Assembly (NCBI GenBank): GCA_023653785.1
Contig: JAMKCH010002909.1
Location: forward strand, 28,152 to 92,151
Length of the DNA stretch: 64,000 bases
Direction: 5' to 3'
Source: Ophioderma brevispina
Lineage: Eukaryota; Echinodermata; Ophiuroidea; Amphilepidida; Ophiodermatidae
The first letter of the stretch is position 1. Each line of letters starts with the position of its first letter. Below are positions 53,855 to 64,000 of this stretch, in pieces. The notes under the pieces are model-generated. The model was given only the letters and a program-made list of their open reading frames with translations, made no database searches and was not told the DNA's origin. The translations under genes and the position numbers were made by a program.

Positions 53855-54150
53855 AAAATTGCATCTTGCCTTTGAAAAAAAAAAAAATTCTCAAATATTT
53901 TGGCAGTTTGACAAAAATGTAATACTATATTTTCTGTGTGGAATATGTTTTTGGGGCATAATCGATTACTTTTCAACATGTCGCGCCTTTTTCCAGATTT
54001 TTTCGCGGGTTCTCAAACCCTCATTTTATGTAAAATTTGGATGCCCCGCAATTGAAAAAAAAAAAATTCTCAAATTTTTAGACAGGGTGAAAAAAAGTAA
54101 TGCCATACTATGTAGGGGAGTGCTTTGGGCATAATCGATTAAATTTAAGC
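53855..54150 (+). repeat. Tandem duplication, about 190-bp unit
   Basis: TTGAAAAAAAAAAAATTCTCAAAT..TTT..CAG, ATG.AATACTAT, TGGGGCATAATCGATTA (53860-53970) returns as TTGAAAAAAAAAAATTCTCAAATTTTTAGACAG, AATGCCATACTAT, TTGGGCATAATCGATTA (54051-54142), quoted in part. Confidence 0.75.
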
Positions 54151-54299
54151 CTATAGCTCTTTTAGTTTTCTTGTACTTCAATTTTATTGAACGCAGTATT
54201 TTTTTCCGCCTGGAAAAATCAAGGGGTAAGGGGACATTTTGTATTTTTGTAATTATTCTATACCTAAATGCAAACAAGGAGATATCAATTGAAGCTCAT

Positions 54300-55435
54300 G
54301 AAATGAAATCTGCATAAATTGACAGGTAATCATCACTTTAGACCCTTCCTTTCCAGAGATTGTGCAAAGCAAAATTTTTGTATTTTTTGCTTTTTTTAAT
54401 TTATTTGAATGTAATTTGTCACGGGACATGTCAAACTTGATGGGTTCTGGTGTGGAAAATTATGAAAATAGTTATAAAACAAATACTTGAATCCATAAGT
54501 CGTACCTTTTAACGGATATATTAAACATATTAAAGGTCATATTATATGTAAATTGCTAGCACTCTCTGAACGTATTCAAAGTTGGTAAAGTTGGTTAGGT
54601 GAAAATTTTTGTAACCCGAAAACAAAAGTGTGATTTCGGACCAAAAATCGGCCACAAATCAATATTTTGTCGCAAACGGGGTATGATACAGGGTTTTTTG
54701 ATGTAAAAATTCATAATTAGGAAAACAATTTTACCTAGAAAAAAGACATCTTAAAATTTTAACATGGTTTTATTTTTGCTCTGATTAGATTTTTTTCGCA
54801 CTTGGTGGCCTAATAAAACCTCAGTCAAAATTCTGAAACCATGTCAAGGTGCTTTTTGCCTGCCAGTTTCTCTCTTACACCAACAGGGGGCGCCATAACA
54901 TAAAAACAAGTCACATCTTATTACTAAGATGTATTGAACTAGGGTTAAGAGGAGATTTTGTAATGCAAACTGAGACAGAGGCTACCATAGTAAATGCACG
55001 TAGCAGTTCCACAAATTACCGTTTGGAAATCCCCAAAGCCCAACTCGAGCAGGTCGTGTCTACCCCCCCCCCCCCTGTGAACGCGATCGATGTTTTTTAT
55101 ATCATAATAATTAAAACCCAACGAAATGAAACAAAATATGTCTTTCCTGTAACTTTTTTTCCAATTTTATAATTATTACTTAAATTATCAATATACAGTG
55201 TGGCAATGACAAAAAATTACAATTCGTTCAACACGATGTTTTGGTCATCACTTTGACGGTCCGCGAGGAGATCAAATTGGGCGTTTTGATCAATGAAGCA
55301 TGGCTGAAAAATCCCTCCCGGTTTCGTTTCTCGTATGTCCAAAAGCAAAAATTAAAATGCCTCTATTTGTTAATTTTACAATCAAATTGTATATATTTTT
55401 TCGGAATTCGTGCCATGATGGTACATATATTTATG
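54300..55435. other. No gene seen
   Basis: AT-rich, with a C-run at about 55062-55076. Open frames at 54849-55172 and 55241-55588 have no recognised domain. Confidence 0.3.
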
Positions 55436-55439
55436 AATG

Positions 55440-56350
55440 TAAGTCAAACTGAGCTTGACAAAATTCTTGACATATTTTCCTTTAACACATGCTTGTCATC
55501 ATTCCTCAACACATGCCCATACCAACGTACAACATTCGCCTTCGCCAAATGGTCCATCGCCTCTTCCACACCCACATCCAACATCTAGCATCATGTCCTC
55601 GGTCTTCATCCTGTCCATCAAACTTCACACACACATCAGACTCGCTCACTGCTCTTATCATTGCTCTCTCTGACCTCCTCAAATCCCATCTCTTTCCTCA
55701 GACAACACGTCTCCCTCCCATACAGCATCACTTGATCTTACACAACTCTTATACAAACACCATTACCATTTTTCATCTTCAAAGGATATCTTTTCCCCTT
55801 CAACAACTCCCCACATTCTCAAAACTTCACACTATCCATACCTCACACTAGCTGTCACAGCCACCTCGCATCCACCAACCTCACCCCACCCCCACTAACT
55901 TTATCCCCTAGGTATGTGACCTCCTCACTGACTCCACCTCAATTCCTACAAAACCATACAGCTTCTTCCTTTTGCTTGATATCCTCTTGCACCCCACTCC
56001 TTAAATAAACACTGCATCTAAAATCGTTCTCTTCCTGGCATAAACCCAAATTGCATCTCATCTCACTTCCAACTATCTTCCGATTCCTATTCTCTACGAA
56101 CCAGTTTTTCACAATTTTTTTCCAAAACTTTCACACCCATATATGCACCCAACTCATTCATGTCCCTTTCCCTTTAAAAATTTGAACCTACCACACTTCC
56201 CACTACGCCCATTCCTCCGTCATCCCTCCTCCATCTAACATCTCTCACGACAACGCCATCACACACCAATCCCTATCTCTCCACTGCACTAAATCAGCTC
56301 AAGGACTCTCCACCTCCGAGGGTCCCGCTGCCTTTCCTTTTTTCATTTCT
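55440..56350 (-). pseudogene. RTE LINE reverse transcriptase remnant and C-terminus
   Basis: Reading the minus strand and allowing frame changes: KGKAAGPSEVE, GGMTEEWA, IFKGKGT, LGFMPGRERF (RT fingers and the FMPGR motif), then near 55945 a jump to VTYLGDK-like sequence, then ETWCLRKEMGF and EEAMDHLAKANVVRWYGHVL (C-terminal region). The palm motifs with the catalytic Asp residues are absent, consistent with one internal deletion. Multiple stops. Confidence 0.7.
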
Positions 56351-56361
56351 CTTTTTGCCCT

Positions 56362-57059
56362 TCAACCACTTTTGCCCGACGACCCTCTTAACCTCTTAAC
56401 TGGCCCTTCCACAGCATCATCCTCTACCTTCTGATCCCACTCATTCTCCTCATTCATGATTCTCTCCATATGCTCTTTCCAGACTCTACCTCTATCTTTC
56501 TCACTGAAATTCAAACTTTCCATCACTTCCCCTAATACACCTTCCCCTTCGACATCTCTCCCATCCTTTTTAATTGCCTTCACTATCTTATACACCTTGT
56601 TTGGATTCTCTCTCAACTCACTCAGCCCCTTCTCTGCCTCCTCCTTCATAGCCTTCGTAACCACTTTCTTTGCTCGCTTCTTTAGCCTCTTATACCTTAC
56701 TTTATTCTCTTTCGTACTGTTTTTTCTCATATCCTTAAATGCATCCTTCTTTCTCGCTATCGCCTCCTTCACCTCAGCATTCCACCACCCTGTATCTCTC
56801 CTGTCTCTCCTACCTTTTGTTTTCCCACACACTTCATCACATGCCTGTAACACCCCTTCTTTAAAACACCCCTTCTTTAAAACACCCCCCACAAATCTGA
56901 CACATCAGTCCCCACAAGCTCCCCAGCTCTCATCTCAAAATTCTTTCTTGTCTCTTCTTCTTTCAGCTTCCATACTTTCCTCCTCTCATGCACTACTTTC
57001 CTCACCACCTTTTTCACTTTCCTCTTATCCACATCTACAACCACCAACCTGTGTTGCAA
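56362..57059 (-). pseudogene. RTE LINE linker between endonuclease and RT
   Basis: Frame one (57059-56877): QHRLVVVDVDKRKVKKVV, KVWKLKEEETRKNFEMR and DLWGVF. Frame two (56892-56362): KEGVLQACDEVCG, DTGWWNAEVKEAIARKKDAF, RLKKRAKKVVTKAMKEEAEK and NKVYKIVKAIKKDGRDVEGE. The WWN-EV..AI..KK.A. signature is typical of LINE ORF2 between the endonuclease and RT. The frames split at a repeated 16-base unit (CACCCCTTCTTTAAAA at 56851-56882 on the plus strand). Confidence 0.8.
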
Positions 57060-57740
57060 TCACCTTAACATTCTTCAGAAATGTTCTCTTCCTCTTGCCC
57101 ACTAACACAAAATCGATCTCTGTCTCATTTCCCCCTGAGCTATATGTCACTTTCCTTTTGTCCTCTTTCTTGAACCATGTATTCGCAACACACATCTCTT
57201 TTTCATCACAAAACTCCAATAACATTCTTCCTTCCAGATTCCTCTCCCCAAACCCATTTCCTCTGTGAACACCTTTGAAACCTTCGATCCTTTTCCCCAC
57301 ATGCCCATTAAAATCACCAACACATAAGACCAATTCACCGACACTTTGCACCTCCCATTCCTCCGCCAACTCATCATAAAACTGTTCCTTTTCTTCACGC
57401 TTCCTTCCACACTGTGGCGCATAGCCACATATCAACCTCACTACCTCTTGCTCAAAAAACCATTAACTGTTACCACCCTATTGCTCTTCCTTCTCACCTC
57501 CACCACCTTTTCACTCAATTCTTCTTCACCAAGACTCCCACACCCTCAATCCCTTCACTATTTCCTGCCCACCACAACTTGTACTTTTTTCCCTCTACCC
57601 CCAGCATCCTAGCCCCCTCCCCTCTCCGCCTCACCTCCTGCACACCACACACGTCTACCTTCCTCTTCCTCAATTCTTCACATATCTCTACCCCTTTCCC
57701 CTTCAAACTCCCCAGGTTCCAACTGTCAACCCTCACCCCG
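57025..57740 (-). pseudogene. RTE LINE apurinic-type endonuclease domain
   Basis: The first frame (57736-57515) reads WNLGSLKGKGVEICEEL and RKRKVDVCGVQEVR, holding the N and catalytic E of the APE fold. The second (57441-57025) reads LICGYAPQCG, then LVLCVGDFNGHVG, then VTYSSGGNETEIDFVLVGKR, the GDFN and S..S.IDF/V motifs. The catalytic His box QHRLVV is present just downstream in a third frame (from 57059). The domain nicks target DNA for reverse transcription in the family. All motifs are visible but split over three frames, so it is not functional. Confidence 0.8.
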
Positions 57741-58177
57741 AGCCGCCTATCGGGCTTAATACAGTCATTGGGCAGGCGGCATCTGCGCGACTCAAGGGGA
57801 TTCCTCGCACCTTCCTTTTTGGGCTAAAGCACGGTACGCCCAACCACCTAAATACTTTTGGGCTGGTTGGTGCCCTTGTTTGATATACGCCATGAGGATT
57901 TATTGGAGCAACAAATACTTGACCGGATGCCCTTCCTGACGTCAATCCACCGTTTTCGGCGGTGGCCCTAGCCTTTGGGCTTCCCCGCCCAAACATGCAA
58001 GGCAGCATGCACGCATTGCTGGATGACCGCCGTTGGCTCTCCTGAGCCGGCGCTCTTGTAGGTAGATATTCTTTTTTGTTCTACCAGGGTAACCAGCTAC
58101 CCTCCTCATCAGCTTCATAACAAACTGAACGAGCTGTAAAAAATATCTTGTGGTCGGGAGGATTTGATGGGTTGCAT

Positions 58178-58895
58178 TAACCCTAACACGTCACTGGGCT
58201 TTCCCTCAATAACGTCTGAGAGTCAATGATAATCCATTCGTGTCGTTTGACGTACGAGAGTCAATCAGAGTCATTTGCTGACTTTCAGTGACTCTCGGAC
58301 GTTTTCCCCACAGAGGAATAATTGGCGTAAAATCGTTCATGGACGAAAGTCAACAGAAATCATTGGGTGTTCTGCCGAGAATCAATGAGAATCATTTGAT
58401 TTCCAACATCTTCTGCCAGCAAAGCATCCAAGAATCAATGAGAATCAATGACCGGAATGTACGCTCTACTTCCGGGTGTGCAAATTTGACCTTGACGCAT
58501 CTGCTAAATTCGTTCAGAGGGCCCGAATAAGCCCACAGTGGGAGAAAAAACCCATGGGACGTCGGTAGGCGGTGCATTGTGGGATACAACATGGCGACAT
58601 AAATTAATGTTTACGTGCGTGGACGTCTCTAAGTCAATGAGAATCATCTGGTTTTCAGCTTCTCCTGTGAGGAAGATGGCCGAGAATCAATTGGTGTCTC
58701 AACTTCTTCTGGGGGGAAGTCGGGAAGACGGCCGAGATTCAACCAGAATCAATGGGGTATTTTACGGGAATACGTCCGAGAATCAATGAGAATCATTTCA
58801 GGTAAAATAAATAGTTTATGACGTCCAAGGGTCAATGAGAATCAATTGGCACCCCTTGATTGATTCTTATTGACTCTCGGATGGGTTAGGGTTAA
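58178..58895. mobile_element. Inverted-end element built of GAGAGTCAATGAGAATCA motifs
   Basis: Both ends read TTAACCCTAAC inward (58178-58188 plus; 58885-58895 minus). Between them the motif GA(G/A)(A)GTCAATGAGAATCATTTG or a variant occurs near 58218, 58255, 58339, 58378, 58431, 58631, 58682, 58733, 58769 and 58829, and inverted near 58283 and 58857. GACGTC or CCGAG commonly precedes it. Spacing is irregular, so it is not a simple tandem repeat. No coding signal. Confidence 0.65.
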
Positions 58896-58933
58896 AAACA
58901 TCGAGAAGACTAAGAGTAAAATATGTTCACGCA

Positions 58934-59667
58934 ATGACATACCCTAGATCGACGGCACTTGCCATGTGCTACTCATGTACAGAGTATGCTTGCCCTGTAT
59001 GGGAAAGATCAACCCATGCCAAGAAGCTTGATTCAGCGTTAAATGCCTCCGGTCGGCTTAACACAGGACGCCTCCGTCCAACACCAACGAAAAACTTACC
59101 CATCCTAGCAGGATTTGCTCCACCAGACATCTGTCGTAACGTAGCGAGCATGCAAGAGCGTAGCTGCCAAGTATCTAATGTGAAGCACCCTATGTCTGGA
59201 CAGGTACCTGCTGCCAACTGCCTTAAATCCAGAGAGAATTTCTGAAGCAAAGTCCAACTTCTTGAAACCATCTCTAAGGAGCTTAACAGATTCGCCTTGT
59301 GGAAAGAAAGACTTGCCATCAACCAAGTAACATCTATTGGTATTGAACCTGGTGAGCATCTCCCACCTGGAGCTGACTCCACATGGGCTGAATGATGATG
59401 CCTCAACGGATTGAGAACCATAATTGGCCGATCTAAGGTTTCCTTGCAGAAGTGGGGCCGGGGCTACCTGGAAGCAGATCAGGAAACTACCTGTGGTTGT
59501 GGAACAGCACCACAGACAATGGAACATCTCTTGGTCTGCCCACTGCTGGAGCAACAATGCACAAACAAGGACCTTGCAGAATTCAGTGAAGCAGCCAGAT
59601 GTTGTTCCCATCTCTGGCTGGATCATATTTGAGAACCACAGTGTTTGGACATGATAAGAAGAAGAAT
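58934..59667 (+). pseudogene. LINE ORF2 C-terminal fragment (different family)
   Basis: From 58934: ALAMCYSCTEYACPVWERST and HAKKLDSALNASGRLNTGRL, RPTPTKNLPILAGFAPPDIC, then VKHPMSGQVPAANCLKSREN. This is the RT thumb/C-terminal signature (EYACPVW..S.H...LD..LN..R..TG.L..TP...L..LAG.APP.IR) common in non-LTR elements. After frame changes, KVSLQKWGRGYLEADQETTC and GCGTAPQTMEHLLVCPLLEQ (59430-59560) carry the C.CG..PQTMEHLL.CP zinc-finger-like end. A GATAAGAAGAAGAATTAG tail follows. The 5' part including the palm is missing. Confidence 0.8.
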
Positions 59668-61129
59668 TAGAAAATAAAAAAAGTAGGGTCACTAAAAAGT
59701 AGTGTCATCAAATGATCCAACCCTGTTTTGTTTTATTCAGGGTCCAAAATAACTAGGCACCTAAAGCAATTTGCCATAATTGGGTGCCCCTGCCGTTTGC
59801 CTTGGTACCCTAAAAAGTTTGCTATTCTTTAACATGTAATGCCTTGGTGCCCTTTTAAAATTGGTCAAAATTGCCTTGCTTGCCCTAATTCTTATTTTGG
59901 AGCCTGAATCTTAAAATCAGTTGTGGACCATATAGGACTACGCCCTAAGCTGATAACACATATGCGACACAGTATCGGCAAAACACTATTACTTTCTTTT
60001 GCTAAACCTTTATTTTTTACACGTGCCTGTTAATACTTTAACTTAGGTTTGAGTTTTTTAGTATAAATGTTTATAGTTTTGTTTCCTTTCCAGTTCTTTC
60101 ACTCATAATCATGAATCAGTCACATGATTATGGGTATCTTTGCTAGAGTTCCTGCTGTCAACACAAGCCATTTAGGCCTAGTTCCCTAAAAATAACCAAA
60201 TTCGCCATGTTTCCTATATTGTATCAATGGGGAAATTCACAGCTTTCATTAAGCACCAATTGTTGGCGCATTGGTTTTCAAAAGGAGTACCATACTTAGT
60301 ACCCCACATTTTTTTTTGCTAGAACTATTTAGTGGTGTGCCCCTACCAGTATAAAACTGATCTTTGCAGTTTGGAGACAATAACATTTAGAATTCTCGAT
60401 CATCCAGCTAACTTGCAGCTAGCCTATTCCATGTATTCCCAGAGTTTGCTTTGACTAGTTTGCCTAGCACTAGTACTACAAGCGGACTTGTTCAAATGGA
60501 GCACTGCCAAGGCCTAGTGCATAACATAACCCTTGTGTAGGATTTAGGATCTAGTCCATGACCTAGCCCTAGACCATTTAGGCTGCCTGCAGCTCTGACA
60601 TTGTACACGCTCCCACCTATAGTAAGGTGTATTTATCAGTAGGCCTACATGTACTTCCCAATTATATGGTCTTTGCTTTAGGCATTTTGTGCCAACAGAT
60701 TTTCCAGGCAGCTTTGTATCACATTTTACACCAATTCCCAGGAAGTTTACTGATGTTTATTTATTAAATTATTTATTTTTTTTGTTGCTATAGAGACGGG
60801 TAGTACTTGATGGCATTAGGCCGACTTATCAGTGGTAGTAGGCCTATTCAATTTTTGCAAAAATATCACAACATAGACCTATAATGAACATATCTTCATA
60901 ATCATAGGCCTAACAAATATCTGAAGTGGGATAATGTAGGCTTATCATAGATTTAATGAAAAATTGAACTGTTTTTAAGAAAAAAAAATGCGGTTGTTGT
61001 TTATTGAGGAACCCAGATATAAAGGAAAAGATTGCTTGTGATTGTAACACATTCGGAAAGAGATATCCAACAAATCGTAAATTTAATTATCTTAAAAATA
61101 GAAACAAAGAAAGAGAAAACAACATTTTT
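59668..61129. other. No gene seen
   Basis: AT-rich; TAGGCCTA words recur (for example 60640, 60838, 60910). No coding frame, repeat array or transposon end recognised. Confidence 0.35.
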
Positions 61130-61402
61130 GTGTCGTCTGCAAGAATTGCAGAAGGCACATAGGGATTACTCTGGTCGTATGTCTGTGTATCTGTGTGTGT
61201 GTCTGTGGTCAAAATGTTAACCCTTAATATATTGCATGCTGTATGAGTTCCGTAAGGGCTATGGTGATGTAACTTGGTGGAAAGGAGGGGGTCGGGTGGG
61301 GTGACATGTTGGTGACCTCATGTGACCTTGGTGACCTCATGTAACCTTTGGCCCCATTCACAAACCGCGACGGCAGACGACACTCGCGGTCCGGGGACCG
61401 CG
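61130..61402 (+). mobile_element. Short member of the GTGTCG-end family with a different interior
   Basis: Left end GTGTCGTCTGC (61130-61140) and right end GCAGACGACAC (61373-61383) are exact inverted repeats. The right end is followed by the hairpin CGCGGTCC-GG-GGACCGCG (61385-61402) and GATGTATTTT. The interior has GAGTTCCGTAAGGGCTATGG, TGATGTAACTTGGTGGAAAG, a short G-rich stretch and TGACCTCATGTGACCTTGG, linking the family to the composite elements at 40990 and 21890. No DR1 array. Confidence 0.8.
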
Positions 61403-62810
61403 ATGTATTTTAAAATTTTTTACCAGGCAAAAAGCCTTGTGCTTTATTTCCATCATATCAAAAAAAGAAGAAAAAAGAAAGAAACACAAACACACACACA
61501 CAACAAGAGGCATGGCAAAAACTTCCAAGACACTCAATCCACAAACTGACCCGCACATGTTATTTTTTAGCATAACCAACCTCACTAAATAACCCCGTAG
61601 TCACCGGCAACGTTCATGGTCGATCGATTGTTATCATATAGTGTTAGTAAGCAGTAGTGTATGTGAGCTTTATTCCATAAAAGTATTGATTCAAGTATCA
61701 CAAAACAACACCTTTCTGCCAGATTCGTTTGCATAGCATTGTGTATTAGATTAAGACTGTAGATAAGAAAGGTTGCAGATTCGAGTCCCTATGAAACCTT
61801 TATTTGATTTAACCATTCTCAATGTTTTTAGAGTAAGAGAAGTTAGAATAAACTAGAAAATCGGTGTAACAAAACACATCAGTATATGTGGTATACTGGG
61901 GTTGGTTATCCTAAAAAATACGCTACCCGCACACACACACCACTCAACTCAATTCAACTCACCAAGCAAAGTATATGGTATATGAAAAGAGAACAAATAA
62001 GAAATGTAATATAGTAATAACAAATTATAATTACAAAATAGAAAACAATACTTATCAATTAAATATAACTTAAGTGCAACGAGAGATTATTGGGCATCCA
62101 TATGTTGTATCATATGTAGTGATTTTATATTGATAAGACCTTCATTAGATTTCTTACCTTGTATTTTGCTTCAGAAATGCTTTGAGAATGAAAATAAAAG
62201 CCGACTTTGATCTGCTTCATTTTTATAGGCTGAATTTAGTATTTGCTCCTATAGTAAATTAGAAATTTCACAATTTTTGTACCAAAGAAATAATTCTCAG
62301 CTTAATCCTTTCACATGGGGATATTTTGATAGAAAGCTTTACATTAGTGCGAAAATTAGAATTTTCACATTTTTAGAAACACCTGTTACAGGAAATCTTT
62401 AATAGATTCAGATTTTTATGTCCTTAAACAGTGTAATTGAAAGCGTCAGTGTTTATACAATTTGGACCACTTTTATCGGACACTCACCAAGTCCAAAAAC
62501 ATTTGAACACTGCCCTCAATCAGAGATGGATAGCAAGACCGAGGCCTCACTCTAGTATGATGGTATGTGTGGGAAAACCTTGATTTAGCTTCGATCCCTG
62601 ACTGCTCAGACTGCCTCCAGTCCTTTGCAAATCCTGCATCGCTCCTGCCTTGCTCCTTTCCTTGCTCCTTTGCATAAAATTGCTTTACCCCATAATTTCT
62701 CTCTTTTATCAAGCCCTCTTCATAAGGGTTATTTAAGGCTGATTGCTATTCAAATGAGTAAAGAAAGGCCTCCCCAATCCCCCATTACCACTTTCTTGTA
62801 TCTTTAGACT
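61403..62810. other. No gene seen; weak tRNA-like box at 61740-61790
   Basis: GCAGATTCGAGTCCC at about 61775 resembles a B box, but the A box and stems are poor. A (CA)n-like stretch lies at 61487-61501. The frame 62473-62712 (minus) has no recognised domain. Confidence 0.3.
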
Positions 62811-62814
62811 TTTT

Positions 62815-63447
62815 GTGTTTCCTGCCCTAAGGCAGGAAGACACATAGGGATCACTTTGTCCACTGTTGTTGTCTGTTGTTGATGTCTGTTGTCTGTTGTT
62901 GTATGTTGTGAAAAAGGGTTAACATTTGCCTGTAATATCCTCATACTTTGATGGATTTAACCAAACTTGGGTCATAGGTGCAACATGGCATCCCCCACTT
63001 TTTGATGAGGTCAAAGGTCACAGGCCAAGGTCAAAGGTCATGTGAGGTCAAGTTGTAAAATAGGCTGAAAATGTAAAATTGACCTCATTTGAAAAGTTGA
63101 AGTTCAATTGGAACCAAACTTGAATCATAGGTGCAACATGGGATCCCCCATTTGTTGATGAGGTCAAAGGTGGCATACCAAGGTCAAAGGTCATGTGAGG
63201 TCAAGTTGTAAAATAGGCTGAAAATGTAAAATTGACCTCATTTGAAAAGTTGAAGTTCAATTGGAACCAAACTTGAATCATAGGTGCAACATGGGATCCC
63301 TCATTTGTTGATGAGGTCAAAGGTCACATATCAAGTTCAACGGTCACATATCAAGTTCAAAGGTCACATATCAAGTTCAAAGGTCACATATCAAGGTCAA
63401 AGGTCATGTTAGGCCTATCATTCACTAACCGCGACGGCAGGCGACAC
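62815..63447 (+). mobile_element. GTGTCG-end transposon with DR1 array, shorter copy
   Basis: Left end GTGTTTCCTGCCCTAAGGCA (mutated), right end GGCAGGCGACAC. The left part matches 30882-31030 closely. Internal units follow with AGGTCAAAGGTCA near 63009, 63028, 63181, 63314 and 63397. Between the last two is a run of about four 19-base units CACATATCAAGTTCAAAGGT, a new local amplification. The right-end hairpin seen at 31900 and 61385 is lost; GATGTATTTT follows directly. Confidence 0.85.
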
Positions 63448-64000
63448 AGATGTATTTTTTATATCCTTTTATACTATACGATCCAGGAGCAAGAAATGTT
63501 TGGCACCACATCAATGAAGACAGGAGCAAGGCAGGAGCAATACAGGATCTGCAATATATTCTTATCCTTTTCATTCAACATTTCTTGACTGGTTCACCAT
63601 GTTCTCTTGCCCCTGACCTTGACGTAAAAAGAAATTGTTACTCCCAGTCCCATTACTTGACCATTTAAAATCCACCAAATCATGTGTTTTTAATATCTCC
63701 TACAAAAGGTCTGGTAAGCCTGGGGAGGGGGTAGCTATGCTCGTTCTAGGGGTTCTAAAAGTGACCCCTAACGGGACCAATTTTCAGTGAAAATATACGC
63801 CTAATGGGACCAGTTTTTGGTGAATTGAAAATATCTATTACCAGTTTTTTTTTTTTTTTTTTTTTTTTTTCCGCAATGTTCTGTCGGTACCTATCGGTCC
63901 GTCGGTACATTTGTCAAAAGCTGTAATCTGTGTAAAAGCGACGGTAAAAAAATTTGGGTCAACCGGCAAGCGTAGGGTGCCGGGGAAAAAATTGTCGGTA
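63448..64000. other. No gene seen; T26 run
   Basis: T homopolymer at 63845-63870. Two short frames at 63406-63668 have no domain. The window ends in unannotated sequence. Confidence 0.4.

Larger units (their letters stand above)
55440..58070 (-). mobile_element. RTE-type LINE, nearly full length but decayed
   Basis: Minus-strand order: a 5' region (58070-57740) with AAAACGGTGGATTGACGTCA and GGAAGGGCATCCGGTCAAG; then endonuclease, linker, RT remnant and C-terminus, ending near 55440. The parts are listed separately. The element has several frameshifts, a 16-bp internal duplication at 56853-56884 and a deletion near 55945 that removes the RT catalytic core. A full RTE ORF2 is about 1000 codons; about 750 codons' worth remains. 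Clade call rests on endonuclease and linker motifs. Confidence 0.8.

Noticed and set aside
56456..57268. Plus-strand open frame of 270 residues, the longest in the window
   Set aside because: Antisense shadow of the RTE LINE. The minus strand carries clear endonuclease and linker motifs, while this frame is low-complexity Ser/Phe/Leu.
59105..59692. Minus-strand open frame of 195 residues
   Set aside because: Antisense of the LINE C-terminal fragment at 58934-59667, which has recognisable motifs on the plus strand.

Overview
This is eukaryotic, AT-rich, non-coding DNA dominated by repeats. I found no intact protein-coding gene, no rRNA or functional tRNA gene, no CRISPR array and no bacterial operon structure. 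Nearly all open frames are short and random, or are shadows of tandem repeats. The content fits a marine invertebrate genome: tRNA-derived SINEs, RTE-type and other non-LTR fragments, a DIRS-like tyrosine-recombinase retroelement, many small inverted-repeat transposons, and minisatellites built on GGTCAAAGGTCA or TGACCTTGGTGACC. My best guess is a deuterostome such as an echinoderm, hemichordate or amphioxus. That is an inference from repeat style, not a proof. All homology statements come from reading the sequence by eye; most repeat edges are good to about 5-20 bases.

Layout. 1-5 kb: a 33-bp perfect hairpin, two diverged copies of a repeat ending in a tRNA-like head, and a 0.77-kb foldback element. 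5-7.6 kb: a 1-kb inverted-repeat transposon, then about ten tandem monomers of roughly 147 bp. 7.6-11.5 kb: a TTAGGG-containing minisatellite, a 1.35-kb imperfect palindrome that may hold remains of membrane-protein exons, a 140-bp tandem repeat, and a reverse-transcriptase fragment between direct repeats. 12-21 kb: a small MITE, diverged duplications, two foldback elements and long featureless stretches. 21.9-23.9 kb: a composite minisatellite. 24.9-27.4 kb: a hairpin plus the 3' part of the DR1 element, and a second copy of the 5-kb transposon. 28-29.2 kb: a SINE pair in inverted orientation. 30.9-31.9 kb: the best copy of a transposon whose interior is a 153-bp tandem array packed with AGGTCAAAGGTCA. 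36.5-37.6 kb: an inverted-repeat transposon carrying a nested MITE. 38.6-42.4 kb: palindromes on GCTCCAGGAGC, a LINE 3' fragment and a composite satellite-like element. 43-44.7 kb: a duplicated 43-bp sequence and two neat MITEs. 45.4-48.3 kb: a second composite element in reverse orientation, split by a 1.8-kb tandem and inverted array of tRNA-like SINE units. 48.8-53 kb: a decayed DIRS-like element and a separate protein fragment, both between inverted copies of another repeat. 55.4-58.1 kb: a decayed RTE-type LINE on the minus strand. 58.2-59.7 kb: an element made of about twelve copies of a GAGAGTCAATGAGAATCA motif, followed by a LINE 3' fragment. 61-63.5 kb: two more members of the 30.9-kb transposon family.

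The most unusual signal is that family. Its ends (GTGTCGCCTGC and GCAGGCGACAC) recur around different interiors, and the best members carry many perfect DR1-type nuclear-receptor motifs. No genes work together here as a pathway; the recognisable coding remains are transposon proteins carrying stops, frameshifts and deletions.
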